A DNA stretch of 64,000 bases from Streptomyces echinoruber (GTDB lineage: Bacteria > Actinomycetota > Actinomycetes > Streptomycetales > Streptomycetaceae), in NCBI RefSeq assembly GCF_014651135.1, contig NZ_BMWH01000019.1:76646-140645 (forward strand). Direction: 5' to 3'. The translations under genes were made by a program, and so were the position numbers. Shown here piece by piece: positions 48,907-57,408 of the stretch (position 1 is the first letter of the stretch; each line of letters starts with the position of its first letter). The notes below the pieces were generated by a model. That model was not told the DNA's origin. It ran no database searches and saw nothing but the letters and a program-made list of their open reading frames with translations.

Positions 48907-50415
48907 ATGCCGAAGAAGGCACCCCTCGTGGTCGTCGGCGACGCCCTGCTCGACCGCGACCTGACGGGCCGCGCCGACCGGCTGGCCCCCGACGCGCCCG
49001 TCCCCGTCGTCGCCGACTGCGACGAACGGCTGCGCCCGGGCGGCGCCGCGCTCGCCGCATACCTCGCCGCCCGCGACGGCCGCGACGTCACCCTGGTCAC
49101 CGGCCTCGGCGACGACCCCGCAGCCCGCGCCCTGCGCCGGCTGCTGGAACCCGCCGTCGAGGTGATCGCGCTGCCGGTGACCGGCCCGCTGCCGGAGAAG
49201 ACCCGCGTCCTGGCCCAGGGCCACCCGGTGCTGCGCCTGGACCGCGGCACCGGCCGCGCCCGCGAGGCCACCGCCAAGGCCCGCGAGGCGGTGCGCTCCG
49301 CCGCGGCCGTCCTCGTCTCCGACTACGGCCGCGGCGCCGCCGACGCCCTGCGCGACGTCCTCACCCGCCGCCGCCCCCTCGTCTGGGACCCGCACCCGCG
49401 CGGCGGTCACCCCGTCCCCGGCACCCGCCTGGTCTCCCCGGCCCGCGCCGAGGCCCGCGCCTTCGCGGCCGCCGTGGCCGGGGACGGCGACGGCGGCCGG
49501 CCGGGCGGGCGCGGCACCGACCTGCGCGAGGCCGCCCGCGAGGCCGCCGCGCTCGTGCGGCACTGGCGGGCCGCTGCCGTCGCGGTCACCCTCGGCTCCC
49601 GCGGTGCCCTGCTGTCGTACGGCGACCACCCCCTGCTCGTGCCCGCCCCCGCCGGCCACGGCGGCGACTCCTGCGGTGCCGGCGACCGCTTCGCCGCCAC
49701 CGCGGCCGGACTGCTCGCCGACGGCGCGCTGGTGGAGGAGGCCGTGGCGGGCGCCGTCACCGCGGCGACCGCCTTCGTCGGCGCGGGCGGCGCCGGGGCG
49801 CTCGCCTCGGCACCCGGGCGCACGGCGCACGACGCACACGGCGCGCACGGCGCACACGACGCACACGGCGCACACGGCGCACACGGCGCGGAGGGTGCGG
49901 TCGGCGCGGGGGAGGGGCCGCGCGGCGGCGACACGCCGCGCGCGCCCGACGACGCCGTCGACCCCTTCGAGCTGGTCGCCCGGGTCCGCGCCACCGGCGG
50001 TACGGTCGTCGCCGCGGGCGGCTGCTTCGACCTGCTGCACGCCGGGCACGTCGGCCTGCTGCAGGCCGCCCGGCGGATCGGGGACTGCCTGGTGGTGTGC
50101 GTCAACTCAGACCCCTCCGTACGGCGCCGCAAGGGCGAGGGCCGCCCCGTCAACCCGCTCGCCGACCGCGTGCGGGTGCTGCGCGCCCTGGCCTGCGTCG
50201 ACGCCGTGGCCGTCTTCGACGAGGACACCCCCGAACGGCTGCTGGCCGAGCTGCGGCCCGACGTGTGGGTCAAGGGCGGCGACTACGCGGGCGCCGAGCT
50301 GCCCGAGGCGGCCCTGCTGGAGGAGTGGGGCGGGCAGGCCGTCCTGCTGCCCTACCTCGACGGCCGCTCCTCGACGGCGCTGATGGCGCGGGCGGCGTCG
50401 GGAGGCACCGGATGA
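48907..50415 (+). CDS. hldE: Bifunctional heptose-7-phosphate kinase / heptose-1-phosphate adenylyltransferase (HldE-like)
   Basis: The 502-residue product joins two enzymes. Residues about 1-300 are a PfkB kinase with GDALLDRDLTGRADRLAPDAPVPVV (the HldE acceptor motif, here shortened), EKTRVLA, and the PfkB signature GGDSCGAGDRFAATAAG. Residues about 355-500 are a cytidylyltransferase-like domain with GGCFDLLHAGHVGLL (HxGH), VNSDPSVRRRKGEGRPVNP and LRPDVWVKGGDY, exactly the E. coli HldE order. The linker (about 303-335) is a run of A-H-G/D triplets encoded by a 9-bp repeat, with seven histidines. The ATG at 48907 has GGGAGG six bases upstream; a GTG at 48901 is possible. It phosphorylates heptose 7-phosphate at C1 and later adenylates it. 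Confidence 0.92.
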   Translation: MPKKAPLVVVGDALLDRDLTGRADRLAPDAPVPVVADCDERLRPGGAALAAYLAARDGRDVTLVTGLGDDPAARALRRLLEPAVEVIALPVTGPLPEKTRVLAQGHPVLRLDRGTGRAREATAKAREAVRSAAAVLVSDYGRGAADALRDVLTRRRPLVWDPHPRGGHPVPGTRLVSPARAEARAFAAAVAGDGDGGRPGGRGTDLREAAREAAALVRHWRAAAVAVTLGSRGALLSYGDHPLLVPAPAGHGGDSCGAGDRFAATAAGLLADGALVEEAVAGAVTAATAFVGAGGAGALASAPGRTAHDAHGAHGAHDAHGAHGAHGAEGAVGAGEGPRGGDTPRAPDDAVDPFELVARVRATGGTVVAAGGCFDLLHAGHVGLLQAARRIGDCLVVCVNSDPSVRRRKGEGRPVNPLADRVRVLRALACVDAVAVFDEDTPERLLAELRPDVWVKGGDYAGAELPEAALLEEWGGQAVLLPYLDGRSSTALMARAASGGTG

Positions 50416-51521
50416 ACGGCCCGCAACGGGCGAGCGTGCCGCGGCGGACGAGTGGATCACCACAGTCGAGCGGGCCGCAGCAGATGAGCGAGCCGCAACG
50501 GACGGGCGGACTGCAGCAGAGCAGCGGGCCGTGCCGCGCCGGCGGGTCCGGCGCCGCTGCGCGCGTGCTGGTGCTGCGCGCCCTCGGCCTCGGCGACCTG
50601 CTGGCCGGCGTGCCGGCGCTGCGCGCCCTGCGCCGCGCCTTCCCGGCGCACGAGCTGGTGCTGGCCGCGCCCGCCGCGCTCGCCCCGCTCGCCGAGGCGT
50701 CCGGCGCCGTCGACCGGCTGCTGCCCGCCTCCGCGCCCGGCCGCGCCGTGCCCCGCCGCCTCGACTGGTCCGGCCCGCCCCCGGACGTCGCCGTCGACCT
50801 GCACGGCAACGGCCCGCCCAGCCACCGGCTCCTGCTCGGCCTGCGCCCGAGGCGGCTGCTGGCCTTCGCCCACCCGGACATGCCGGAGCTGGAAGGCCCT
50901 GAGTGGCGCGCCGAGGAGCACGAACGCGACCGCTGGTGCCGCCTGCTGGAGTCCTACGGCATCCCCGCCGACCCCGGCGACCTGCTGCTGCCCCGGCCGC
51001 GGGTGCCGTCCCCGGCGCCCGGCGCGGTCGTGGTGCACCCCGGTGCCATGGCGCCGTCGCGCTGCTGGCCGGTGGAGCGGTACGCGGCCGTCGCGCGCGT
51101 CCTGCGCGAGCGCGGGCAGCGGGTGGTGGCCACCGGCGGGCCGGGGGAGGACGACCTGGTGGCCGCGGTCGCCCGGCGGGCCGGGCTGCCGGACACCGAC
51201 GTCTTCGCCGGCGGGCTGCCGCTGCCGGTGCTGTCGGCCCTGGTCGCCGAGGCACGGGCCGTGGTCAGCGGCGACACCGGCATCGCCCACCTCGCCGTGG
51301 CCCACGCCACCCCGTCCGTGACGCTGTTCGGCCCGGTCCCGCCGAGCCGCTGGGGCCCGCCCGCGCACCCGCGCCACCGCGCCCTGTGGCACGGCGGCCC
51401 GGACGGCGACCCGCACGGCCGGCGGCCCGACCCGGGGCTGCTGCGGATCACCACCGGAGAAGTGCTGGAGGCGCTCGACGCCCTGCCCGCACCCGCCCCC
51501 TGTGCCGTCCACGCCTGCTGA
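50412..51521 (+). CDS. GT9 heptosyltransferase-like glycosyltransferase
   Basis: The 369-residue product is the second GT9 protein of the block: ARVLVLRALGLGDLLAGVPALRALRRAFP near residue 50, VDLHGNGPPSHRLLL, VVVHPGAMAPSRCWPVERYAAVA, VVATGGPGEDDLVAAV and the donor-site VVSGDTGIAHLAVAHATPSVTLFG. The first about 48 residues are a Ser/Gln/Pro/Arg-rich repeat-like extension (P-Q-R-A/T, S-G-P-Q) not found in GT9 enzymes. Two GT9 enzymes imply either two heptose residues or one heptose and another sugar. It overlaps the HldE gene by ATGA. Confidence 0.9.
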   Translation: MNGPQRASVPRRTSGSPQSSGPQQMSEPQRTGGLQQSSGPCRAGGSGAAARVLVLRALGLGDLLAGVPALRALRRAFPAHELVLAAPAALAPLAEASGAVDRLLPASAPGRAVPRRLDWSGPPPDVAVDLHGNGPPSHRLLLGLRPRRLLAFAHPDMPELEGPEWRAEEHERDRWCRLLESYGIPADPGDLLLPRPRVPSPAPGAVVVHPGAMAPSRCWPVERYAAVARVLRERGQRVVATGGPGEDDLVAAVARRAGLPDTDVFAGGLPLPVLSALVAEARAVVSGDTGIAHLAVAHATPSVTLFGPVPPSRWGPPAHPRHRALWHGGPDGDPHGRRPDPGLLRITTGEVLEALDALPAPAPCAVHAC

Positions 51522-51525
51522 TCCC

Positions 51526-52401
51526 ATGACCCACGCACCCGTCGGCGTCGTCATCGCCACCCGCAACCGCTCCGCGAACCTCGCGGCGACCCTGCGCCAC
51601 CTGCTCGCGCTGCCGGAGCGGCCGCCCGTCGTGGTGGTGGACAACGCCTCCGCCGACGACACCCGCGCCCTGCTCGCCCGCGACTTCCCGCAGGTGCGCG
51701 TGGTCGCGCTGCCCGCCAACCACGGTGCCCCGGCCCGCACCCACGGCGTCCGCGCCCTCGGCACGCCCTACGTGGCCTTCAGCGACGACGACTCCTGGTG
51801 GGCGCCGGGCGCCCTGGAGACGGCGGCCAAGCTGTTCGACGCCCACCCGCGGCTCGGCCTGCTCTCCGCCCGCACGCTGGTGGGCCCCGAGGAGCGGCCC
51901 GACCCGCTCAACGACGTGCTCGCCGCCTCCCCGCTCGGCCCGGCCGCCGACCTGCCCGGTGTGCAGGTCCTCGGTTTCCTCGGCTGCGCCGCCGTCGCCC
52001 GCCGCACCGCCTACCTGGACGCCGGCGGCTACCATCCGCTGCTGTTCTTCGGCGCCGAGGAGACCCTCCTCGCCTACGACCTCGCCGCCCGCGGCTGGGG
52101 CGTCGCCCACTGTCCCGAGGTCATCGCCCACCACCACCCGGCCCCCGGCCCGCGGGCCGGCCGCCCCGTCGCCGTACGCCGCAACGAGGTGCTGACGGCG
52201 TGGCTGCGCCGGCCGCTGCCGTACGCGCTCGCCCGCACCCGGGAGCTGGCCGCCGAGGCCCGCCACGACCCCGCGGCCCGCCGCGCGTTGCGCGAGGCGC
52301 TGGCCCGGCTGCCCGCCGCGCTGCGTGCCCGCCGCCCCCTGCCTCCGCACGTGGAGCGCTCCGCCCGTCTGCTGCAGAAGACCACGAAGGGCCCGGCATG
52401 A
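51526..52401 (+). CDS. GT2-family glycosyltransferase
   Basis: The 291-residue product is a GT-A fold transferase: VGVVIATRNRSANLAATLRHLL, VVVVDNASADDT, ANHGAPARTHGVRAL, the DDD metal motif in AFSDDDSWWAPGA, and FGAEETLLAYDLAARGW providing the acidic ED-like pair. It lies four bases after the GT9 stop and overlaps the next gene by ATGA. It is closely similar to that next gene (shared YVAFxDDDSWWAPG, HHHP and WLRRP), so the pair arose by duplication. Donor and acceptor are not readable. Confidence 0.92.
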   Translation: MTHAPVGVVIATRNRSANLAATLRHLLALPERPPVVVVDNASADDTRALLARDFPQVRVVALPANHGAPARTHGVRALGTPYVAFSDDDSWWAPGALETAAKLFDAHPRLGLLSARTLVGPEERPDPLNDVLAASPLGPAADLPGVQVLGFLGCAAVARRTAYLDAGGYHPLLFFGAEETLLAYDLAARGWGVAHCPEVIAHHHPAPGPRAGRPVAVRRNEVLTAWLRRPLPYALARTRELAAEARHDPAARRALREALARLPAALRARRPLPPHVERSARLLQKTTKGPA

Positions 52402-53381
52402 CCGCCCCGCACGACCACACCCCGCACGACAGCACCCCACACGACCGCGTCCCGCACGACCACGCCTCGCACGACCGCACTCCGCCCGGCGACGACCGCA
52501 CCACCGTCGTGATCATCACCCACAACCGGCGCCACGAGCTGCTGCGCACCCTCGACCGGCTCGCCGAACTGCCGGAGCGGCCCGAGGTGATCGTCACCGA
52601 CAACGGCTCCACCGACGGCACCGCCGCCGCGGTCGCCCGCCACCACCCCGAGGTGCGGCTGCTGCGCCCCGGCCGCAACCTCGGCGCCGTGGGCCGCAAC
52701 CTGGCCGTGCGCCGGGTGCGCACTCCCTACGTCGCCTTCTGCGACGACGACTCCTGGTGGGCGCCGGGCTCCCTCGCCGGGGCCGCCGACCTGCTCGACA
52801 AGCACCCGGCCCTGGGCGCGGTCACGGCCCGGATCGTCGTCGAGCCCGACGGCACCGAGGATCCCATCGTCGAGGAGCTGCGCCACTCGCCCGTCCCCGG
52901 CCCCGACTGGCTGCCCGGCCCGGCCCTCGGCTCCTTCCTCGCCGCCGCCACCGTGCTGCGCACCGACGCCTTCCGCGCCGCCGGCGGCTTCCACCCCCGG
53001 CTGTGGCTCGGCGGCGAGGAGGAGCTGCTCGCCGTGGACCTGGCGGCGGACGGCTGGTGGCTGGTGTACGCCGACCACCTGACGATCCATCACCATCCCT
53101 CCGAGGCAAGGGACTCCACGCTGCGGCGGCGGCACGGCATCCGCAACACCCTGTGGTTCACGTGGCTGCGCCGCCCGGCCGGGCCCGCGCTGCGCCGCAC
53201 CCTGCACCTGGCCCGCACCGTCCCGCGCGACACCGCCTCCCTGCGTGCCTTCGCCGAGGCCGCCACCGCCCTGCCCTGGCTGCTGCGGGAACGCCGGGTG
53301 CTGCCCGAGCGCGTCGAGCGGCGGCTGCGGGTGCTGGAGGAGAGCCAGCGGCACTCGAGGGCGCGCAAGTACACGGGCTGA
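52398..53381 (+). CDS. GT2-family glycosyltransferase with His-Asp repeat N-terminus
   Basis: The 327-residue product is a paralogue of the preceding GT2 enzyme: TVVIITHNRRHELLRTLDRL, VIVTDNGSTDGT, GAVGRNLAVRRV, YVAFCDDDSWWAPGSL and LGGEEELLAVDLAADGWW. It differs by an N-terminal run of five P-H-D-x-x pentapeptides (residues 4-28) encoded by a 15-bp repeat at 52407-52481. The C-terminus K-Y-T-G is the first part of the first unit of a 39-bp repeat array. It is the last gene of the block and no terminator other than that array follows. Confidence 0.92.
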   Translation: MTAPHDHTPHDSTPHDRVPHDHASHDRTPPGDDRTTVVIITHNRRHELLRTLDRLAELPERPEVIVTDNGSTDGTAAAVARHHPEVRLLRPGRNLGAVGRNLAVRRVRTPYVAFCDDDSWWAPGSLAGAADLLDKHPALGAVTARIVVEPDGTEDPIVEELRHSPVPGPDWLPGPALGSFLAAATVLRTDAFRAAGGFHPRLWLGGEEELLAVDLAADGWWLVYADHLTIHHHPSEARDSTLRRRHGIRNTLWFTWLRRPAGPALRRTLHLARTVPRDTASLRAFAEAATALPWLLRERRVLPERVERRLRVLEESQRHSRARKYTG

Positions 53382-53758
53382 GCCCGGCCGGGGACGCGCC
53401 GCGCCGCGTATACGGGCTGAGCCCGGCCGGGGACGCGCCGCGCCGCGTACACGGGCTGAGCCCGGCCGGGGGCGCGCCGCGCCGCGTATACGGGCTGAGC
53501 CCGGCCGGGGACGCGCCGCGCCGCGTACACGGGCTGAGCCCGGCCGGGGGCGCGACGCGCCGCGTATACGGGCTGAGCCCGGCCGGGGGCGCGACGCGCC
53601 GCGTATACGGGCTGAGCCCGGCCGGGGACGCGCCGCGCCGCGTATACGGGCTGAGCCCGGCCGGGGGCGCGACGCGCCGCGTATACGGGCTGAGCCCGGC
53701 CGGGGACGCGCCGCGCCGCGTACACGGGCTGAGCCCGGCCGGGGGCGCGACGCGCCCG
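53369..53758 (+). repeat. Ten copies of a 39-bp tandem repeat at the end of the glycan block
   Basis: Ten contiguous 39-base units (consensus beginning GTAYACGGGCTGAGCCCGG) start inside the last four codons of the GT2 gene, whose stop TGA lies in the first unit. Units vary at a few positions in alternating patterns. Each contains CGGGCTgAGCCCG, a small hairpin, so the array would form ten hairpins in RNA. It occupies most of the 587-base gap 53382-53968. Confidence 0.93.
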
Positions 53759-53797
53759 CGCCGAACGCACGCCCGCGTGCTGCGCGTCCCGCGCGTG

Positions 53798-53870
53798 GTG
53801 AACGCAGCGCATGGCGAACGCAGCACGCGGTGAACGCAGCGCATGGTGAACGCAGCACGCGGTGAACGCA
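53798..53870 (+). repeat. Four and a half copies of a 16-bp repeat
   Basis: Alternating GTGAACGCAGCGCATG and GTGAACGCAGCACGCG units follow the 39-bp array, so the higher-order period is 32 bases. The remaining DNA to 53968 holds no gene I can support. Confidence 0.8.
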
Positions 53871-53968
53871 CAGGCGCCCCGCCCCGCCGTGCGCAGCACG
53901 CGGCTGCTGCCGGCGGGCCGGGGCGCCCACCCTCCCCTGCGACGGCCCCCTGACGACGCGACCGTGCG

Positions 53969-54181
53969 TCAGTCGTGGCTGCCGGGGCGTTCGCCCTTCG
54001 GACCGCGGCCGCGCTCGGTGCGCGGACCGCCGCTGCGCCACGTGGGGCCGACGGACTCGTCGCTCTGCAGGGTCTCGTTGGCCTTCCGGTCGGCGTCCTG
54101 GTCGGTGACGCCCTCGCGCTCGGTGTCCTTGCGCGACCGCGCGCGCCGGGTGTCGTACTTCTTGCTTCCGGGCTCGGGCAT
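53969..54181 (-). CDS. Small hydrophilic protein of unknown function
   Basis: This 70-residue, highly charged protein (MPEPGSKKYDTRRARSRKD, then TDQDADRKANETLQSDES) has no membrane segment or known fold and resembles small conserved Streptomyces hypothetical proteins. The start is fixed by a perfect AGGAGGTGA eight bases before the ATG at 54181, which makes it a confident gene despite its size. It lies downstream of the DUF3040 gene on the same strand with a 52-base gap, and the two may be co-transcribed. Confidence 0.8.
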   Translation of the reverse strand: MPEPGSKKYDTRRARSRKDTEREGVTDQDADRKANETLQSDESVGPTWRSGGPRTERGRGPKGERPGSHD

Positions 54182-54233
54182 GGCGGTCACCTCCTGGGGC
54201 GGGCGGGTCCCCCGGGAACGGCGGGGCAAACGT

Positions 54234-54545
54234 TCAGCGCCGTTCGGTCCACCGGCACAGCAGCCGGAACACCGAGAACAGCGCCGGCGGCCACACCCCG
54301 GCGAACGCCCAGATCACGCCCGGCTCGGAGGTGGCCGCGCCGGCCGCCATCAGGGCGACGGACACGGTGAGCAGGAACGCCACCGTCAGGGGCCGCGGGT
54401 CGTAGTGGAGGATCCGCGCCGGATCGAGCCGCCTGCGCCGCCCCAGCGTGCGCAGCCGCCGGTTCAGGCGCCGGTCACGGCGCAGCTCACGCTCCAGTTC
54501 GTCCAGAATGCGCTGTTCGTGATGGGGGAGCCGGCTGGTCGACAC
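54234..54545 (-). CDS. DUF3040 membrane protein
   Basis: The 103-residue product begins with the DUF3040 signature RLPHHEQRILDELERELRRD and has two hydrophobic spans (about residues 54-74, LTVAFLLTVSVALMAAGAAT, and 78-95, VIWAFAGVWPPALFSVF). DUF3040 proteins are small actinobacterial membrane proteins without an assigned role. The GTG at 54545 follows AGGAGGAAC. It lies after the pyruvyl transferase gene and before the small hydrophilic gene in the same direction. Confidence 0.85.
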   Translation of the reverse strand: MSTSRLPHHEQRILDELERELRRDRRLNRRLRTLGRRRRLDPARILHYDPRPLTVAFLLTVSVALMAAGAATSEPGVIWAFAGVWPPALFSVFRLLCRWTERR

Positions 54546-54600
54546 TGTTCCTCCTCGGACCCACGGGGCTGTCACCCTGGTGCCCGGTCACCCGGGAGAA

Positions 54601-55575
54601 CTAACCGGTGGCGCGTGTCCCGGCCTTCTCCAGTGCCTCTGCGAGCGCGTCCGCGCCGTCCCGCACCACGCCCTCCCGGAACTCGGCGGCGATCTGCCGC
54701 GCCGTCACCCGTCCCGACGTCAGGCACCAGTGCCACCAGCGGTCCAGGGCCCGCCCGCCCAGCTCGTCCGCGGGGACCAGGGCGGGCCAGTCGCAGGCGC
54801 GGGCCTGCGCGGTCACCTTCGCGCCGCCCGCCACCGGGTCGACCGCCAGCGCCGGCACGCCCGCCCGCAGCGCCAGCACCAGCCCGTGCAGCCGGTCGGT
54901 GACGACCAGGTCCAGGCGGGTCAGCACCGACTCCAGTTGCGCGGGCGTCGCGCACAGCCGCCAGTCGCGGCTGTCCAGCCGGGTGTCCAGTTCCAGCCGC
55001 GCGCAGTCCTTCCCGGCGAGCCAGCCGGTCACGGCCCCGGCGACCCGCTCGTGCCGCCGCCGGGCGCCGTACTCCTGCTGGCCGTGGGTGAGGATCACGC
55101 CGACGACCGGGCGTGCGGGCAGCGCGGGGGCGCGGGCCGCGAGGTCCCGGCCCGGCTCCAGGTCGGGCGCGTCGCGGGCCAGCACCCGGTGGAAGCCGGT
55201 CACGGCCGGACCGGCCGGATCGACGACGGAGGTGCCCACGGCGATCCGCACGCAGTGCGCGAACCGCCGGTGCAGCTCCTCCACCTGTTTCCCGTGCAGC
55301 GGGCCGCACACGAACACCAGGTGCGTGTAGTCCTCGGGCCGTACGTCGTCCAGGTGCGGCCCCTCGGGGCGGAAACCGGGGCTGAAGGCCACGTCGTGGT
55401 CGACGCCCGCCCGGCGCAGCACGTCCCGCACCCGCTCCAGCGCCAGCACGTCCCCGGCGGTCGCCTCCCCGTGCAGGAAGCCGAACCAGCCGGTCACCAG
55501 GACTCTGCGCGGGGTCCGCCGCTGTCGTTCGAGCACAGTACGGGCGGGTTCCCGCCCCGGGCCGGCGGCAATCAC
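54601..55575 (-). CDS. Polysaccharide pyruvyl transferase-family protein
   Basis: The 324-residue product (from GTG 55575; GTG 55536 is an alternative) belongs to the CsaB/WcaK family: RVLVTGWFGFLHGEATAGDVLAL at the start, HLVFVCGPLHGKQV, VVGVILTHGQQEYG, and the conserved DLVVTDRLHGLVLALRAGVPALAVDP, which forms the nucleotide/PEP site in this family. Such enzymes attach ketal-linked pyruvate to sugars in exopolysaccharides or secondary cell-wall polymers. Its location just past the glycan block hints at a shared product, but it lies on the opposite strand and may be independent. Neither start has a strong ribosome binding site. Confidence 0.85.
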   Translation of the reverse strand: MIAAGPGREPARTVLERQRRTPRRVLVTGWFGFLHGEATAGDVLALERVRDVLRRAGVDHDVAFSPGFRPEGPHLDDVRPEDYTHLVFVCGPLHGKQVEELHRRFAHCVRIAVGTSVVDPAGPAVTGFHRVLARDAPDLEPGRDLAARAPALPARPVVGVILTHGQQEYGARRRHERVAGAVTGWLAGKDCARLELDTRLDSRDWRLCATPAQLESVLTRLDLVVTDRLHGLVLALRAGVPALAVDPVAGGAKVTAQARACDWPALVPADELGGRALDRWWHWCLTSGRVTARQIAAEFREGVVRDGADALAEALEKAGTRATG

Positions 55576-55844
55576 CCCGGCGCGTGTGATCGGTCACGTT
55601 CCGGTGTGCGCGGCGTCCGGGCGGGACATACGCATGCCGGTCCCCGCGTGCGGGCGAGGGAGACGACGAGGGGGACCCGGTACGGGGCGGAACGCGCGAC
55701 ACTGGGATGCGGCGGCCACCGGGCACGCGACCGGTGCCGCGGCGCCCCACGCGGGCGCGGACCGTATCCCTGCGGCAGCGCGCGCGGCCGGGTGGGACGA
55801 CCGCCGTCGCCGCAGAGCCAGGGCAGAGAAGGAAGGGGGCTTGC

Positions 55845-57107
55845 ATGCGGCAGCCGTGCGTACTGCTGAAGTACGGGGAACTGGCGCTGAAGGGACGGAA
55901 CAAGCACCGCTTCGAGGACCGGCTGGTGCACAACGTGCGCCGGGCCATGGAGGGCGTGGGCGGACCGGTGCGCATCCGACGCCGGCGGGGCGTGCTCGTG
56001 CTCACCCTGCCCGAGCGCCCGGACCTGGAGGCGCAGGCGGGGCCGCTGGGGGACCCGCTGCAGGCCGCGGTCGTCGCCCGCGCACGCGAGATCATCGGCG
56101 TCAGCGTGGTGCAACCCGGGCTGCGGGTCGACAAGACCCCCGAGGACGCCGCCGCAGCGGCCCTCGACCTGGCCCGCGCCGCCGTTCCCGACCGGGTGCC
56201 CGCCGGCTTCGCCGTCCGCCCGCGCCGCCGCAGCAAGGACTTCCCGCTCACCTCCGAGCAGCTCGGCGCCCACGTCGGAGCCGCCGTGTACACCGAACTC
56301 GGCTGGCCGGTGGACCTGACCCGTCCCGAGGTGGAGATCACCGTCGAGGTCGACCAGCGGGAGATCTTCGTCACCGCCGAGCGCATCAAGGGCCTGGGCG
56401 GACTGCCCGTCGGCTGCAGCGGCCGCGCGCTCGCCCTGCTCTCCGGCGGCTACGACTCCCCGGTGGCCGCCCACCGCGCCATGCGCCGCGGGCTGAGCGT
56501 CGACTTCGTGCACTTCACCGGGGCGCCGCTGACCGGACCGTCGTCGGCGTACAAGGCGTACGCGCTGGCCCGGCGGCTGGCCCGGTTCGAGGGCGGGGCG
56601 CGGCTGTGGCTGATCCCCCTGGGCAAGGCGCAGAAGGCGCTGGCCACGGCCGGTGCCGGGTCGCTGCAGGTGGTGGCGCAGCGGCGGCTGATGATGCGCA
56701 CGGCCTCCGAGCTCGCCCGCCGGCACGGCGCCGAGGCGCTGATCACCGGCGACAGCCTGGGCCAGGTCTCCAGCCAGACCCTGGCCAACCTGGCCACGGT
56801 CGAGGAGGCGGCGACGCTGCCGCTGCTGCGGCCGCTGCTGGCCTGGGACAAGGAGGAGATCATGGCGGAGGCGGCCCGGCTGGGCACCGCCGAGATCTCC
56901 AAGCTGGCCGACGAGGACTGCTGCAGCCTGCTGATGCCGCCCTCGGTGGCCACCCGCACCACCCCCGGCCAGCTCGCGAAGCTCGAGCACCGGCTGGGGG
57001 AGATGGCGGAGACGGTCGACAACCTCCTGGCCGGGGCCCGGCTGCTGCCGGTGGAACCCGGCTGGGAGGACACGCCCGAACCCCGGCCGCTGCGCGCCGC
57101 GTCCTGA
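55845..57107 (+). CDS. thiI: tRNA 4-thiouridine synthase ThiI
   Basis: The 420-residue product has the ThiI order: an N-terminal ferredoxin-like domain (LLKYGELALKGRNKHRFE), the THUMP domain (about 60-180, ending VEVDQREIFVTAERIKGLGG), and the PP-loop ATP pyrophosphatase domain with LLSGGYDSPVAAHRAM and GDSLGQVSSQTLANL. It adenylates U8 of tRNA and transfers sulfur. There is no C-terminal rhodanese domain, as in other actinobacterial and firmicute forms; DEDCCSLLMPP near the end carries cysteines. GGAAGGGGG precedes the ATG at 55845. A strong hairpin follows the stop. Confidence 0.95.
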   Translation: MRQPCVLLKYGELALKGRNKHRFEDRLVHNVRRAMEGVGGPVRIRRRRGVLVLTLPERPDLEAQAGPLGDPLQAAVVARAREIIGVSVVQPGLRVDKTPEDAAAAALDLARAAVPDRVPAGFAVRPRRRSKDFPLTSEQLGAHVGAAVYTELGWPVDLTRPEVEITVEVDQREIFVTAERIKGLGGLPVGCSGRALALLSGGYDSPVAAHRAMRRGLSVDFVHFTGAPLTGPSSAYKAYALARRLARFEGGARLWLIPLGKAQKALATAGAGSLQVVAQRRLMMRTASELARRHGAEALITGDSLGQVSSQTLANLATVEEAATLPLLRPLLAWDKEEIMAEAARLGTAEISKLADEDCCSLLMPPSVATRTTPGQLAKLEHRLGEMAETVDNLLAGARLLPVEPGWEDTPEPRPLRAAS

Positions 57108-57122
57108 GGCGCGGACCTCCGG

Positions 57123-57155
57123 GGCACGGCCCGGCCGTGCCGGCCGGGCCGTGCC
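57123..57155 (+). terminator. Strong hairpin terminator after thiI
   Basis: Two perfect 14-base arms (57123-57136 and 57142-57155; left arm GGCACGGCCCGGCC) flank a 5-base loop 15 bases after the thiI stop codon. There is no U-tract, as is common in Streptomyces. Confidence 0.75.
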
Positions 57156-57408
57156 GGTCGGTGCCCCGGGCGCGGGGGAGTCGTTGCGCGCCGAGGCCGA
57201 CGAGGTGATCTGCCCGCACCGGCCGCGTCCCTTCACGGCGGTCGGCTCCCGGTCCCGGTACGAGGACTTCGAGCAGCGGAGCGACGAGGACGTGCCGCGC
57301 ACGCCGGCCGAGGCCGACACGGAACGGGGCCGGCGGGAAGGGGAAGTGAGCACACCGGAACCGGCCTGGCGTGTACCGGCCGGCCGAAGAGGCCGCCGGC
57401 CGGTTTGA
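57151..57408 (+). pseudogene. C-terminal relic of a phosphoribosyltransferase
   Basis: The frame reads LRAEADEVICPHRPRPFTAVG, then RYEDFEQRSDEDV, which matches the C-terminal end of the PRTase/hydrolase family as I remember it (ADEVVCP..PEPF.AVG..Y.DF.Q.SDEEV). The whole nucleotide-binding core is absent, the frame begins in the thiI terminator, and the remaining C-terminus is unrelated low-complexity text. I infer a deletion remnant. It is 86 codons at most; coding is unlikely. Confidence 0.55.

Noticed and set aside
53369..53758. CRISPR array
   Set aside because: Repeats are directly contiguous with no unique spacers and no cas genes occur in the window; the same holds for the 38-bp and 33-bp arrays.
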